This document shows positions 22,754-30,854 of a DNA stretch of 39,052 bases, piece after piece. The notes under the pieces were generated by a model. The model worked only from the letters and a program-made list of their open reading frames with translations, was not told the origin of the DNA and ran no database searches. How positions within the stretch are numbered: the stretch's first letter is position 1; each line of letters begins with the position of its first letter. The stretch is from Streptomyces triticagri (lineage in GTDB: Bacteria; Actinomycetota; Actinomycetes; Streptomycetales; Streptomycetaceae): the NCBI RefSeq assembly GCF_003429565.1, contig NZ_QUAK01000042.1:1-39052 (forward strand), given 5' to 3'. Both the position numbers and the translations under genes were made by a program.

Positions 22754-24469
22754 GTGACCCGCTCCTACCAGCACAATCCCCGCTATCAGGCCGTCGGCGG
22801 GACGGTCGCACGCGGGTGGGAGACCGCCGTCGCGACCCTGCCCGCCGGCCCGGCCGTCCTGGCCCTGGACGGCCCGGCCGCGCTCGACTGGAGCGCCGTG
22901 CGCAGCGCACTGTCCGATGCCCTCGCCGCGCGTGAACTCGCCTGCCGTGTCCTGGACTTGAGGGACCACGAGGCCGACTGGGACACGGTCCTGCGCCGCA
23001 CCGGCGACGGTCACGGGGCCGACCCGCACTACCTCCCCCTGGCCCGCGCCTCGCTCGCCGAGGTGTACGAGTCGCTGCCGGCGGTCGAGGCCACCGACGA
23101 GGGCCTGCTCGTCGTGCTCGGCCCGGGCGCCGCCCTGGTCCCGCACGATCTGCTCTGGTACGCGGACCTGCCCAAGCGGTACGCCGAGGCGGCCGTCGCC
23201 GCGGGCGACCCGGCCCTCGGCGTGAACCTCGGCCGGCACGGCGCACCCGGCGAGCTGCGCCGCCTCTTCTACGCGGACTGGCCGATGCTGGACGCGCACC
23301 GCGACGCGCACGCCGCGCGGATCGACCGGTGGCTGGACCTGCAGGACACCGCCCGCCCCGCCTCGGTCGACGGCGCCACCCTGCGCGCCACGCTCGCCGA
23401 TCTTGCGCGCGGCCCGGTCCGTACCCGCCCCTGGTTCAACTCCACGCCCTGGGGCGGCCATTGGGCCTCCAGGGAACTCGGTGTGACCCCGCAGAACGGC
23501 AACACCGCACTCGGCTACGAGCTGATCGCCCCCGAGGCCGGCGTCCTGGTCGGCGACGGCCCCGAGGCCGAGGTCGAGATCCCCTTCCAGCTCCTGTGCG
23601 TGCTCCACCCCGAGGAATTCCTCGGCGCCGAGGTGCACGAGGAGTTCGGCACGTCCTTCCCGATCCGCTTCGACTACCTCGACACCGTGGACGGCGGCAG
23701 CCTCTCGCTCCATCTGCACCCGCAGGAGGAGTACATGCGCGAGCACTTCGGCTGGCCGTACACCCAGCACGAGACGTACTACCTGACAGCGAAGAGCGAC
23801 CCGGACGCCCGTGTGCTCCTCGGTCTGCAGCAGGACGCGGACCTCGAGCTGATGCGCAAGCAGGTGATCGCCGCGATCGACGAGGGCGAGGAGATGGACG
23901 TCGAGCGCTTCGTCCAGAGCCACCCGTCCGAGGAGGGCCGGCTCTACCTGATCCCCGCGGGCACCCCGCACGCCTCCGGCATCGGCAATCTGGTCCTGGA
24001 GATCAGCGCCACCCCGTACCTGTACTCGCTGCGCTTCTACGACTGGCTCCGCAAGGGCGCGTCCGGCGCTCCGCGGCCGCTGCCGTACGACCACGCCTTC
24101 GCCAATCTGGACACCTCCCGGCAGGGCGAGGCGGTGCGCCGCGACCTGATGCAGGAGCCGCGGGTGCTGCGCGAGGGCGCCGGCTGGCGCGAGGAGGTCA
24201 TCGGGGCGCTGCCCGAGATGTTCTACGAGGTGCACCGCGTGGTGCTCGAACCGGCCTCGGAAGGCGCCGAGTTGGACACCGCGGGCCGCTTCCACATCCT
24301 CAACGTCTCCTCCGGTGACGGTGTCGTGATCGAGTGGGGCGACGGGCGCACGCACGATCTGGCCTTCGCCGAGACGCTCACCGTCCCCGCCTCCGTGGGC
24401 GCCTACCGTCTGCGCCCGCTCGGCGACCGCCCGGTGCACGTCGTCACGTCCCTCGTCCGGGAGCGCTGA
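22754..24469 (+). CDS. Class I mannose-6-phosphate isomerase-like protein with N-terminal extra domain
   Basis: This 571-aa protein is much longer than classical ManA (about 390 aa). The C-terminal two thirds carry the cupin metal site: HLHPQEEY near residue 319 and IPAGTPHASG near residue 400, preceded by RPWFNSTPWGGHWASREL. These are hallmarks of the type-I phosphomannose isomerase group, which converts mannose-6-phosphate to fructose-6-phosphate with zinc. The first 200 or so residues (VLALDGPAALDW, FYADWPMLDAHRDAHAARIDRWLD) resemble a uridine-kinase-like fold but lack a P-loop, so this part is probably not a kinase. The GTG at 22754 follows GGAGAG. The end overlaps the ROK gene by one base (TGATG), showing coupled translation. 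Confidence 0.82.
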   Translation: MTRSYQHNPRYQAVGGTVARGWETAVATLPAGPAVLALDGPAALDWSAVRSALSDALAARELACRVLDLRDHEADWDTVLRRTGDGHGADPHYLPLARASLAEVYESLPAVEATDEGLLVVLGPGAALVPHDLLWYADLPKRYAEAAVAAGDPALGVNLGRHGAPGELRRLFYADWPMLDAHRDAHAARIDRWLDLQDTARPASVDGATLRATLADLARGPVRTRPWFNSTPWGGHWASRELGVTPQNGNTALGYELIAPEAGVLVGDGPEAEVEIPFQLLCVLHPEEFLGAEVHEEFGTSFPIRFDYLDTVDGGSLSLHLHPQEEYMREHFGWPYTQHETYYLTAKSDPDARVLLGLQQDADLELMRKQVIAAIDEGEEMDVERFVQSHPSEEGRLYLIPAGTPHASGIGNLVLEISATPYLYSLRFYDWLRKGASGAPRPLPYDHAFANLDTSRQGEAVRRDLMQEPRVLREGAGWREEVIGALPEMFYEVHRVVLEPASEGAELDTAGRFHILNVSSGDGVVIEWGDGRTHDLAFAETLTVPASVGAYRLRPLGDRPVHVVTSLVRER

Positions 24470-25419
24470 TGCAGCCGGAGCCGAACCAGGGCCGACTGCC
24501 GTACCCCGTACTGGAGATGGGCGGCACGCACGTCACGGCCGCGCTGGTCGACCTGGCGGCGGGCACGGTGCACGGGGAGCCGGCCCGGGAGTCCTTGTCC
24601 CCGCAGGGCTCGGCGGACGAGGTGCTCGGGGGCCTGGCCCGCGCGGCCTCCCGCATCGGGGCACCGCGGGACGCCCGTTGGGGCGTGGCCGTGCCCGGCC
24701 CGTTCGCGTACGAGACGGGTGTGGCGCTGTTCGAGGGCGTCGGGAAGTTCGACGCGCTGTACGGCGTGGATGTGGGTGCCGCGCTGCGCGCCCTCATCCG
24801 GCCGGAGCCTGCGGCGCTCCGATTCGTCAACGACGCCGACGCGTTCGGGCTCGGCGAGTACGCCGCGGGTGCCGCGGCCGGCCATCAGCGCGCCGTCTGC
24901 CTGACGCTGGGCAGCGGGGTCGGCTCCGCCTTCCTGTCCGACGGCATGCCGGTCAACGACGGTCCGGCGGTCCCGCCGGAGGGCAGTACGCACCGGCTCT
25001 TCGTGGACGGGCGGCCGCTGGAGGACACGGTGTCGCGCCGGGCGATCCGCGCGGCCTATGCCCGCGCGGCGGGCTGCGGCGGTGACGAGGTGCCCGACGT
25101 ACGGGCGATCGCCGCACGCGCCCGCGAGGGCGACCGCGTCGCCGGGGACGTACTCGACCATGCCTTCCGCTCGCTCGGCGGTGCCATCGCGCCCTGGCTC
25201 GACCGGTTCGCGGCGAGCGTCCTGGTGGTCGGCGGATCGATAGCCGGGTCCTGGGACCGGGTGGCAGGGCCGCTCCGTGAGGGCCTTGCGGACGCCGGGG
25301 CACCGGAGGTGCGTCTCGCCCCCGCCGAGCAGCCGGAGCGGGCCCCGCTGCTCGGCGCCGCGCGGTGGGCGGCGCTGGGTTCGGTGGGCCGGGAGCCGGA
25401 TCCGGCCGTCCGCCTATGA
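24469..25419 (+). CDS. ROK-family sugar kinase, probable mannokinase
   Basis: This 316-aa ATP-dependent hexokinase of the ROK group has a phosphate-1 loop VLEMGGTHVTAALVD (residues 15-29). The catalytic-base segment RFVNDADAFGLGEYAAGAA contains Asp in NDAD, and the phosphate-2 motif reads LTLGSGVGSAFLSDG. The C-terminal ATP-site segment is VLVVGGSIAGSWD. The zinc motif CxCGxxGCxE found in many ROK proteins is absent, replaced around HRLFVDGRPLEDTVSRRAI. It is translationally coupled to the isomerase gene, so phosphorylation of incoming mannose is the best inference; glucose or fructose remain possible. Confidence 0.82.
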   Translation: MQPEPNQGRLPYPVLEMGGTHVTAALVDLAAGTVHGEPARESLSPQGSADEVLGGLARAASRIGAPRDARWGVAVPGPFAYETGVALFEGVGKFDALYGVDVGAALRALIRPEPAALRFVNDADAFGLGEYAAGAAAGHQRAVCLTLGSGVGSAFLSDGMPVNDGPAVPPEGSTHRLFVDGRPLEDTVSRRAIRAAYARAAGCGGDEVPDVRAIAARAREGDRVAGDVLDHAFRSLGGAIAPWLDRFAASVLVVGGSIAGSWDRVAGPLREGLADAGAPEVRLAPAEQPERAPLLGAARWAALGSVGREPDPAVRL

Positions 25420-25476
25420 TGGGCAGTCCGCGCAGACGGCCAGCGGCTGCCGGAGCTTGAGGGGAGCAGCCACGCA

Positions 25477-26508
25477 GTGCCCGGGTCAGAAACCGCCGGA
25501 GAGCTCCCCCGCCCCACTCCCACCATGCGCGATGTCGCGGCGCGCGCCGGGGTGAGTGCCATGACCGTCTCGCGGGTGCTGAAGGGCAGCGGGCGGGTCG
25601 GCGACTCGACGCGGCAGCGCGTCCTGGACGCGGTGAGCGACCTCGGCTACCGGCGCAACGAGACGGCGCGCAATCTGCGGCTCGGCCGGCAGAGCGGACT
25701 CGTCGGCCTCGTCGTCACCAATCTGGCCAACCCCTTCTACGCCCAACTGGCCCTGGGCGCCGAGGAGGTGGTCCAGGAGCACGGCCTGCGCCTGGTGCTC
25801 GGCAACACGGCGGAGCAGCTGGCCCGCGAGCAGGACCTGGTGCAGGACCTCGTCTCGCGGCGGGCGAACGGTCTGATCGTCGTCCCCTCCGGCTCCGACC
25901 AGCAGCACCTCTCCCCCGCGGCGCTCGACAGCACCCCACTGGTGCTCGCCGCGCGCCCGCCGGCGGGCATCGAGGCGGACACGGTGCTCGTCGACGACTT
26001 CGGGGGCGCGCGGGCCGCGACGGCGCGCCTGGTGGCGGACGGCCACACGCGGGTCGGTTTCCTCGGCAATCCGCCGACGCTCTTCACGGGGGCCGAGCGG
26101 TTCCGCGGCTGGTGGTCCGCGCTCGAGGAGGCCGGCATCCAGCCGCGCGACACATGGGTACGGCGTGGTCCGTACGACGTGGTCACGGCGGAGGCGGCGG
26201 CGCGCGAGCTGCTCGACCGGGCGGACGGGCCGACCGCGGTGTTCTGCGCCAACAACCGTCTGACGCTGGGCGCTTGCCGCGCGGTGCGCGGGCTCGGCAG
26301 CGCCGCGGCGCTGGGGGGTTTCGACGCGGTGGAGTCCGCCGACCTGCTCGGTGTCCCGCTCACCCTGGCGTCCTACGACCCCGCGGAGATCGGCCGCCGC
26401 GCGGCCCGACTCCTGATGGACCGGGTATCGGACGACCCTGGCGCGCGTCCCACGGGCCCGCCGCGACGCACGATCATCCCCACGTCCCTCGCGGAGTTCA
26501 CGGCGTAG
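25477..26508 (+). CDS. LacI-family repressor of the mannose locus
   Basis: This 343-aa regulator has an N-terminal LacI helix-turn-helix and hinge at residues 16-70 (TMRDVAARAGVSAMTVSRVL, then GYRRNETARNLRLG). A type-1 periplasmic-binding-like effector domain follows, starting SGLVGLVVTNLANPFYAQLALGAE. The GTG at 25477 lies about 10 bp after GAGGGGAG. It is 57 bp downstream of the kinase gene on the same strand. A -10-like TATGAT at 25415-25420 may give it its own promoter. The three GTTAnCGTTAAC-type boxes at 20861, 21224 and 22714 have the even-symmetric CG centre typical of LacI operators, making this protein their likely binder and mannose or a phosphosugar the likely inducer. Confidence 0.9.
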   Translation: MPGSETAGELPRPTPTMRDVAARAGVSAMTVSRVLKGSGRVGDSTRQRVLDAVSDLGYRRNETARNLRLGRQSGLVGLVVTNLANPFYAQLALGAEEVVQEHGLRLVLGNTAEQLAREQDLVQDLVSRRANGLIVVPSGSDQQHLSPAALDSTPLVLAARPPAGIEADTVLVDDFGGARAATARLVADGHTRVGFLGNPPTLFTGAERFRGWWSALEEAGIQPRDTWVRRGPYDVVTAEAAARELLDRADGPTAVFCANNRLTLGACRAVRGLGSAAALGGFDAVESADLLGVPLTLASYDPAEIGRRAARLLMDRVSDDPGARPTGPPRRTIIPTSLAEFTA

Positions 26509-26523
26509 CAGCGGCCGCCGCCG

Positions 26524-26546
26524 CGCGGGTCGGCTGCCGACCCGCG
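26524..26546 (+). terminator. Hairpin terminator after the LacI gene
   Basis: CGCGGGTCGG and CCGACCCGCG form a perfect 10-bp stem with a 3-base loop (CTG), 15 bp after the stop codon. No U-tract follows, as is usual in Streptomyces. Confidence 0.7.
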
Positions 26547-27018
26547 TCCTACCCGATCGGCGGCGCCCAGCCCGGACGGACGGACAGACGGAGGCAGGCG
26601 ATCCTCGCTCATCCGGAGCGCGGGGCATCGCGCACGCTTACGCGGCGCCCCCTGCTGCTACGCCGTGAACCCCGGGTGCAGGCGTGACCCTCAGGCGGAG
26701 GGCCTCCTCGCTGACCGCAGGCGCCGCGTGACCGGAGACATCGTCCGGTCGGCTCGCCGCACCGGACGATCGGTGGCGGGGCGATCCGCGCGCTTCAGCA
26801 GGGTTGGAGGCCTCCGCCTGCCGGGAGCGGGGTGGCTCCGTACACGCGTACCTGGCGCATCCCTGGCGGTACGCGGAGCACGCCGCGGGAGGACGTCCTG
26901 TCAGGATCGCCGCGTCCGGTGGTGCGCCTGCGGCAGCCGGCGCCGGACGGGCGTCCGGGGATCCGGGCCCTGCTCGGCGGCGGCGCGCCGCCAGCTCAGG
27001 GATGGTCGTGGGCGAGGC
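26547..27018. other. Gene-less stretch between convergent lacI and helicase genes
   Basis: I see no gene here. An open frame from about 26665 on the plus strand is Arg/Gly-rich, has no ribosome site and runs into the helicase gene in antisense. A 14-bp palindrome GGCGGCGCGCCGCC (26979-26992), 27 bp after the helicase stop, may be part of its terminator. Confidence 0.5.
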
Positions 27019-28656
27019 TCAGGCCGCTGCCGCCCCCGAGCCCTGACCGCGGTCGCCGCGTCGGCCGCGGCGTGAGGCGCCGGAGCGGGTCTCGGCGGTG
27101 TGACCCGAGCGGGACGGGTTCGGGGAGCCGGAGCGGGAGGCGCCGGAGCGCGACGTCCCCGTGCGGGAGCCGCCCGTGCGGGAGCCGCCCGTTCGCGCGG
27201 CACCGCTGCGGCCCCCACCGCGCCGGCCCGATCCGGAGCGCCGCGCCGGCGAACCGGTGGGCCCGGTCGACTGAGCCGGCACCTCGAGGACCACCGGTAC
27301 GCCGGAGGGCTCGCGGGCGCCGGTGATGCGGCTCAGTTCCTCGTCGGACGAACGGACCTGTGCCGTCTGCGGCTTGATGCCGGCGTGCGACATCAGCCGG
27401 CTCATCTCGCGCTTCTGCTCGGGCAGGACGAGGGTCACGACGCTGCCGGACTCGCCCGCACGGGCCGTGCGCCCGCCGCGGTGCAGATAGTCCTTGTGGT
27501 CGACGGGCGGGTCGACGTTCACCACCAGGTCGAGGTCGTCGACATGGATGCCGCGGGCCGCGACGTTCGTCGCGACGAGGGCGGTGACCTGGCCGTTCTT
27601 GAACTGGTCGAGGGTGCGGTTGCGCTGCGGCTGGGAGCGTCCGCCGTGCAGGGCGGCCGCGCGCACGCCCTGGGCGAGCAGCTTCTTGGCGAAGCGGTCG
27701 GCGGCGCGCTTGGTGTCGACGAAGAGGATCACCCGGCCGTCGCGGGCGGCGATCCGGGTGGCGACGGCCTTCTTGTCGGTGTCGTCGGCCACGTGCAGGA
27801 TGTGATGGTCCATGGTCACGACCGCGCCGGCCGAGGGGTCGACGGAGTGCACCACCGGGTCGTCGAGGAACATCCGCACCAGCCGGTCGATGTTCCGGTC
27901 GAGCGTGGCCGAGAACAGCATCCGCTGCCCGTCCGCGTCGACCTGCTCGAGCAGCGCGGTGACCTGCGGCATGAAGCCCATGTCGGCCATCTGGTCGGCC
28001 TCGTCGAGGACGGTGATGCCGACCTGGCCGAGCTCGCAGTCACCGCGTTCGATCAGGTCCTTGAGGCGTCCCGGGGTCGCCACGACGACCTCCGCGCCGC
28101 GGCGCAGCGCGCCTGCCTGCCGGCCGATGGACAGTCCGCCGACGACCGTGGTCAGGCGCAGCCGCAGAGCGTCGGCGTACGGCGTGAGGGCGTCGGTGAC
28201 CTGCTGGGCGAGCTCGCGGGTGGGGACCAGCACGAGGGCCAGCGGGGCACGGGGCGCCGCGCGGCGTCCGGCGGTACGGGCGAGCAGGGCGAGGCCGAAG
28301 GCGAGAGTCTTCCCGGAACCGGTGCGTCCGCGGCCCAGGATGTCGCGTCCCGCAAGGGAGTTGGGCAGGGTCGCGGCCTGGATGGGGAAGGGCTCGGTGA
28401 CGCCCTGCGCCCCCAGGGTGGTCAGGAGCTCCGCGGGCATGTCGAGGTCGGCGAAGGCGGCGACGGCGGGCAGCGCCGGGGTGACGGTCTCCGGCACGGC
28501 GAATTCGGCCTGCGGTGCCGCAGACCGGCGGGCAGGCGCCCGGCGGCCGGCCGCCTGGCCACCGCCCGGCGCACGGCGGCCCTGACCGCCGACCTGCCTC
28601 CGGCCGGAATTCTTGGCGGAGTTTCCGGAGCGGACGGGACGTGCGGACCTTGTCAT
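27019..28656 (-). CDS. DEAD-box ATP-dependent RNA helicase
   Basis: This 545-aa RNA-remodelling helicase has all core motifs in order: Q motif (EPFPIQAATLP, near 88-98), Walker A GRTGSGKT (110-117), Ia PTRELAQQ, TPGR, II DEAD (218-221), III SAT, IV ILFVDTKRAADRF, V ATNVAARGIHVDDLD and VI HRGGRTARAG. The N-terminal 60 residues are basic and Ala/Gly-rich. The C-terminal 90 are a disordered Arg/Ser/Gly tail with RTGGS/RSGAS repeats that probably binds RNA. The ATG at 28656 follows AGGAAGG. Its leader contains a GGGGATT/AATCCCC stem (28681-28703). It lies 145 bp downstream of a cold-shock gene on the same strand. A role in unfolding structured RNA at low temperature is inferred from family and context. 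Confidence 0.93.
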   Translation of the reverse strand: MTRSARPVRSGNSAKNSGRRQVGGQGRRAPGGGQAAGRRAPARRSAAPQAEFAVPETVTPALPAVAAFADLDMPAELLTTLGAQGVTEPFPIQAATLPNSLAGRDILGRGRTGSGKTLAFGLALLARTAGRRAAPRAPLALVLVPTRELAQQVTDALTPYADALRLRLTTVVGGLSIGRQAGALRRGAEVVVATPGRLKDLIERGDCELGQVGITVLDEADQMADMGFMPQVTALLEQVDADGQRMLFSATLDRNIDRLVRMFLDDPVVHSVDPSAGAVVTMDHHILHVADDTDKKAVATRIAARDGRVILFVDTKRAADRFAKKLLAQGVRAAALHGGRSQPQRNRTLDQFKNGQVTALVATNVAARGIHVDDLDLVVNVDPPVDHKDYLHRGGRTARAGESGSVVTLVLPEQKREMSRLMSHAGIKPQTAQVRSSDEELSRITGAREPSGVPVVLEVPAQSTGPTGSPARRSGSGRRGGGRSGAARTGGSRTGGSRTGTSRSGASRSGSPNPSRSGHTAETRSGASRRGRRGDRGQGSGAAAA

Positions 28657-28680
28657 GCGGAATTGCCTTCCTGACCCTGA

Positions 28681-28703
28681 GGGGATTCCAGGGAAAAATC
28701 CCC
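28681..28703 (-). promoter_or_regulatory. Stem-loop in the helicase leader
   Basis: GGGGATT (28681-28687) pairs with AATCCCC (28697-28703) about 25-47 bases before the start codon. It may influence translation or temperature response; function unknown. Confidence 0.4.
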
Positions 28704-28739
28704 TGCCCGGGTGGCACGGGGAGCGATCTGGGGACAGCA

Positions 28740-28779
28740 GCAGCCGGGGCCCGCACCACACGGTGCGGACCCCGGCTGC
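28740..28779 (-). terminator. Hairpin terminator of the cold-shock gene
   Basis: Two 18-base arms (28740-28757 and 28762-28779) pair with a single mismatch around a 4-base loop, 21 bp after the cold-shock stop codon. It separates that transcript from the helicase gene. Confidence 0.75.
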
Positions 28780-28800
28780 GGCCTACGCGTCCAAGGGCAT

Positions 28801-29004
28801 TCAGGCCGGGAGGATGTTCTCCGCCTGCGGGCCCTTCTGGCCCTGCGTGACGTCGAACGTCACCTTCTGGCCCTCCTGGAGCTCACGGAAGCCCGAGGTG
28901 GCGATGTTGGAGTAGTGGGCGAAGACGTCGGCGCCGCCGCCGTCCTGCTCGATGAAGCCGAAGCCCTTTTCCGAGTTGAACCACTTCACGGTTCCAGTAG
29001 CCAT
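28801..29004 (-). CDS. Cold-shock-domain RNA chaperone (CspA type)
   Basis: This 67-aa single-domain OB-fold protein has RNP1 KGFGFIEQ and RNP2 DVFAHYS, preceded by the invariant start [14 protein letters not shown]. It binds single-stranded nucleic acid and melts RNA structure. Its length is exactly that of streptomycete CspA-like proteins. The ATG at 29004 follows AGGAGA. The leader contains an unusual U-tract hairpin (29042-29089). A strong terminator follows the gene. It is the shortest gene in the window and its identity is certain. Confidence 0.97.
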   Translation of the reverse strand: MATGTVKWFNSEKGFGFIEQDGGGADVFAHYSNIATSGFRELQEGQKVTFDVTQGQKGPQAENILPA

Positions 29005-29041
29005 TGTTCTCTCCTGATAGGTAAGGGTCCCACCCGGAGAA

Positions 29042-29089
29042 ACGCCGGAAAAACAATAAAAGCGCCTGAGGAGCATTCCCGTCAGGCGC
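29042..29089 (-). terminator. U-tract hairpin upstream of the cold-shock gene (terminator or leader attenuator)
   Basis: On the minus strand GCGCCTGA (29089-29082) pairs with TCAGGCGC (29069-29062) and is followed at once by TTTTATTGTTTTT. That is a canonical intrinsic terminator, rare in this GC-rich window. It is 110 bp after the TetR stop and about 40 bases before the cold-shock start, so it either ends the TetR transcript or attenuates the cold-shock mRNA. Confidence 0.65.
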
Positions 29090-29199
29090 ACATAAAGTTC
29101 ATGGGTACCAAAACTGCAACGTCGGCAACCCTAACACGAACGATCGCCGGCCGCCCGCCCCGGCGATCGTCCCGGCCTCCCGCACGCTCGTTCCCCGCG

Positions 29200-29814
29200 T
29201 CACCGGCCCCGTACCGCGATGCCCTCCAGGACCATCGACAGGTACTGGCGGGCGATCTCCTCGGGGCTGTGCAGTCCGCCGGGCCGGTACCAGGAGGCGG
29301 CCACCCACACCGTGTCGCGTACGAAGCGGTAGGTGAGGCGGATGTCCAGGTCGTCCCTGAACACCCCGTCGGCGACGCCGCGTTCCAGGGTGCCGAGCCA
29401 GGCCTTCTCGAACTTGACCTGGGAGTCGGCGAGATAGCGGAAGCGCTCGTGCGCGACGAGGTGCTTGGACTCCTTCTGGTAGATGGCGACCGCGGCGCGG
29501 TGCCGGTCGATCTCCCGGAAGGACTCGGTGACGAGCGCCTCGATGGTCTCGCGCGGCCCGAGAGCGGCGGCGAGCACGGCGTCGTAGCCCTCCCACAGCT
29601 CGTCGAGGAACCCGGAGAGGATCTCGTCGAGCATCGATTCCTTGGAGTCGAAGTGGTAGTAGAGGCTGCCCGCGAGCATCCCGGCCGCGTCCGCGATGCG
29701 GCGCACGGTCGTCGCGTTGTACCCCTCGGCGGCGAACACCTCGGCCGCGGTGGCCAGGAGTTGGCGGCGGCGCTCGGGGGCGGGAGTGGCGGGCGTCTTC
29801 TTGTTGTTCGGCAC
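29200..29814 (-). CDS. TetR-family regulator, KstR2-like
   Basis: This protein has a TetR helix-turn-helix (RRRQLLATAAEVFAAEGYNA, then IADAAGMLAGSLYYHFDSKESMLDEIL) and a C-terminal ligand domain. The segments FRDDLDIRLTYRFVRDTVWV and SWYRPGGLHSPEEIARQYL resemble mycobacterial KstR2, which senses a CoA-thioester of steroid-ring breakdown. An acyl-CoA-type ligand is therefore possible, though no lipid gene is nearby. The GTG at 29814 gives 204 aa and starts near the conserved domain; an in-frame GTG at 29868 would add 18 residues, and neither has a clear ribosome site. A palindrome (29879-29898) lies upstream, between it and the divergent chitosanase gene. Confidence 0.85.
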   Translation of the reverse strand: MPNNKKTPATPAPERRRQLLATAAEVFAAEGYNATTVRRIADAAGMLAGSLYYHFDSKESMLDEILSGFLDELWEGYDAVLAAALGPRETIEALVTESFREIDRHRAAVAIYQKESKHLVAHERFRYLADSQVKFEKAWLGTLERGVADGVFRDDLDIRLTYRFVRDTVWVAASWYRPGGLHSPEEIARQYLSMVLEGIAVRGR

Positions 29815-29878
29815 GGCACCATTGTCTGCCGTCGCCGGCCCGCCGGGTACGCGGCCCGCCACTGTCACCGACGGGGCA

Positions 29879-29898
29879 CGGATACGAACCTGTATCCG
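29879..29898. promoter_or_regulatory. Palindrome between tetR and chitosanase genes
   Basis: CGGATAC-gaacct-GTATCCG is a perfect inverted repeat with 7-bp arms, 45 bp upstream of the chitosanase start and 65 bp upstream of the TetR start. It is the best candidate operator for the TetR protein, possibly acting on both genes. Confidence 0.55.
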
Positions 29899-29942
29899 AA
29901 CGGAGGACGGGCGTCCGCCATCCGCCGTTTACGCTATGCCGC

Positions 29943-30851
29943 ATGAAACGTGCCGGTTGTCTGTTCTTCGCCGTGGCCCCGGTGGCCACCCTCCTTGTCT
30001 TCCTGCTCGGTCCCGACAAGGACGACGCCGGTTCCGGGGCGCAGGACGCGCTGGGCGGGAAGCCCTCGAGCAGTCACCCCGCCGACCTCTCGGACGAGGA
30101 GGAGCGCGAGCTCGACGAGCGGATCGCCAAGATGCCGGCGGGGCTCGCCGCGCCCAGGCAGAAGGAGCTGGCCCAGCAGATCGTCGCGAGCGCGGAGAAC
30201 TCCACGCTCGACTGGCGCGGCCAGTACGACTACATCGAGGACATCGGCGACGGGAACGGCTACACGGCCGGCATCATCGGCTTCTGCTCCGGCACCCACG
30301 ACATGCTGACGCTCGTGGAGCGCTACACGAAGGACCACCCGGACAACGGCCTCGCGAAGTTCCTGCCCGCCCTGCGCGAGGTCGACGGCACCGACTCGCA
30401 CGAGGGCCTCGGCGAGGCGTTCACCACGGCGTGGGCGAAGGAGGCCGAGCAGCCGGCCTTCCGCAAGGCGCAGATCACCCAGCGCGACCGCGTCTACTTC
30501 GACCCCGCGGTACGGATGGCGAAGATGGACGGCCTCGGCACGCTCGGCCAGTTCATCTACTACGACGCGATGGTGCTGCACGGCCCCGGCACGGGTGAGC
30601 GGGCCTTCTACGGCATTCGCGAGGCGGCCATGAAGCAGGCGAGGACCAAGGCGGAGGGCGGCAAGGAGGCCGCGTATCTGGACGCCTTCCTGGACGCCCG
30701 GCGCGCGGCGATGAAGTCCAGGAAGGCGCACCGCGACACCAGCCGCATCGACACCGCGCAGCGGGTGTTCCTGCGCGAGGGGAACCTGTCCCTGAAGCCG
30801 CCGCTGGTCTGGAAGATGTACGGCGAGACGTTCAAGGTGCCGCAGCGCTGA
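29943..30851 (+). CDS. csn: GH46 chitosanase
   Basis: This 302-aa endo-chitosanase hydrolyses beta-1,4 links in chitosan. The catalytic segment ASAENSTLDWRGQYDYIEDI, followed by GDGNGYTAGIIGFCSGTHDML, matches the GH46 signature. Glu85 and Asp103 are 18 residues apart, as are Glu22 and Asp40 of the Streptomyces N174 enzyme. The N-terminus has one hydrophobic segment (residues 5-22) with no clear cleavage site, then an acidic linker, so the enzyme may be secreted or stay membrane-anchored. No ribosome site precedes the ATG. A -10-like TACGCT at 29930-29935 would place the transcript start at the ATG (leaderless). The convergent ABC importer could take up the released oligosaccharides. Confidence 0.92.
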   Translation: MKRAGCLFFAVAPVATLLVFLLGPDKDDAGSGAQDALGGKPSSSHPADLSDEEERELDERIAKMPAGLAAPRQKELAQQIVASAENSTLDWRGQYDYIEDIGDGNGYTAGIIGFCSGTHDMLTLVERYTKDHPDNGLAKFLPALREVDGTDSHEGLGEAFTTAWAKEAEQPAFRKAQITQRDRVYFDPAVRMAKMDGLGTLGQFIYYDAMVLHGPGTGERAFYGIREAAMKQARTKAEGGKEAAYLDAFLDARRAAMKSRKAHRDTSRIDTAQRVFLREGNLSLKPPLVWKMYGETFKVPQR

Positions 30852-30854
30852 ACA

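Noticed and set aside
26665..27075. Possible 136-aa gene in the lacI-helicase gap
   Set aside because: Arg/Gly-rich low-complexity product, no ribosome site, ends inside the helicase gene in antisense.
27110..27235. Short GC-rich DNA repeats near the helicase 3' end, considered as a repeat array
   Set aside because: They encode the RTGGS/RSGAS repeats of the disordered helicase tail; no conserved spacer pattern, so not CRISPR-like.
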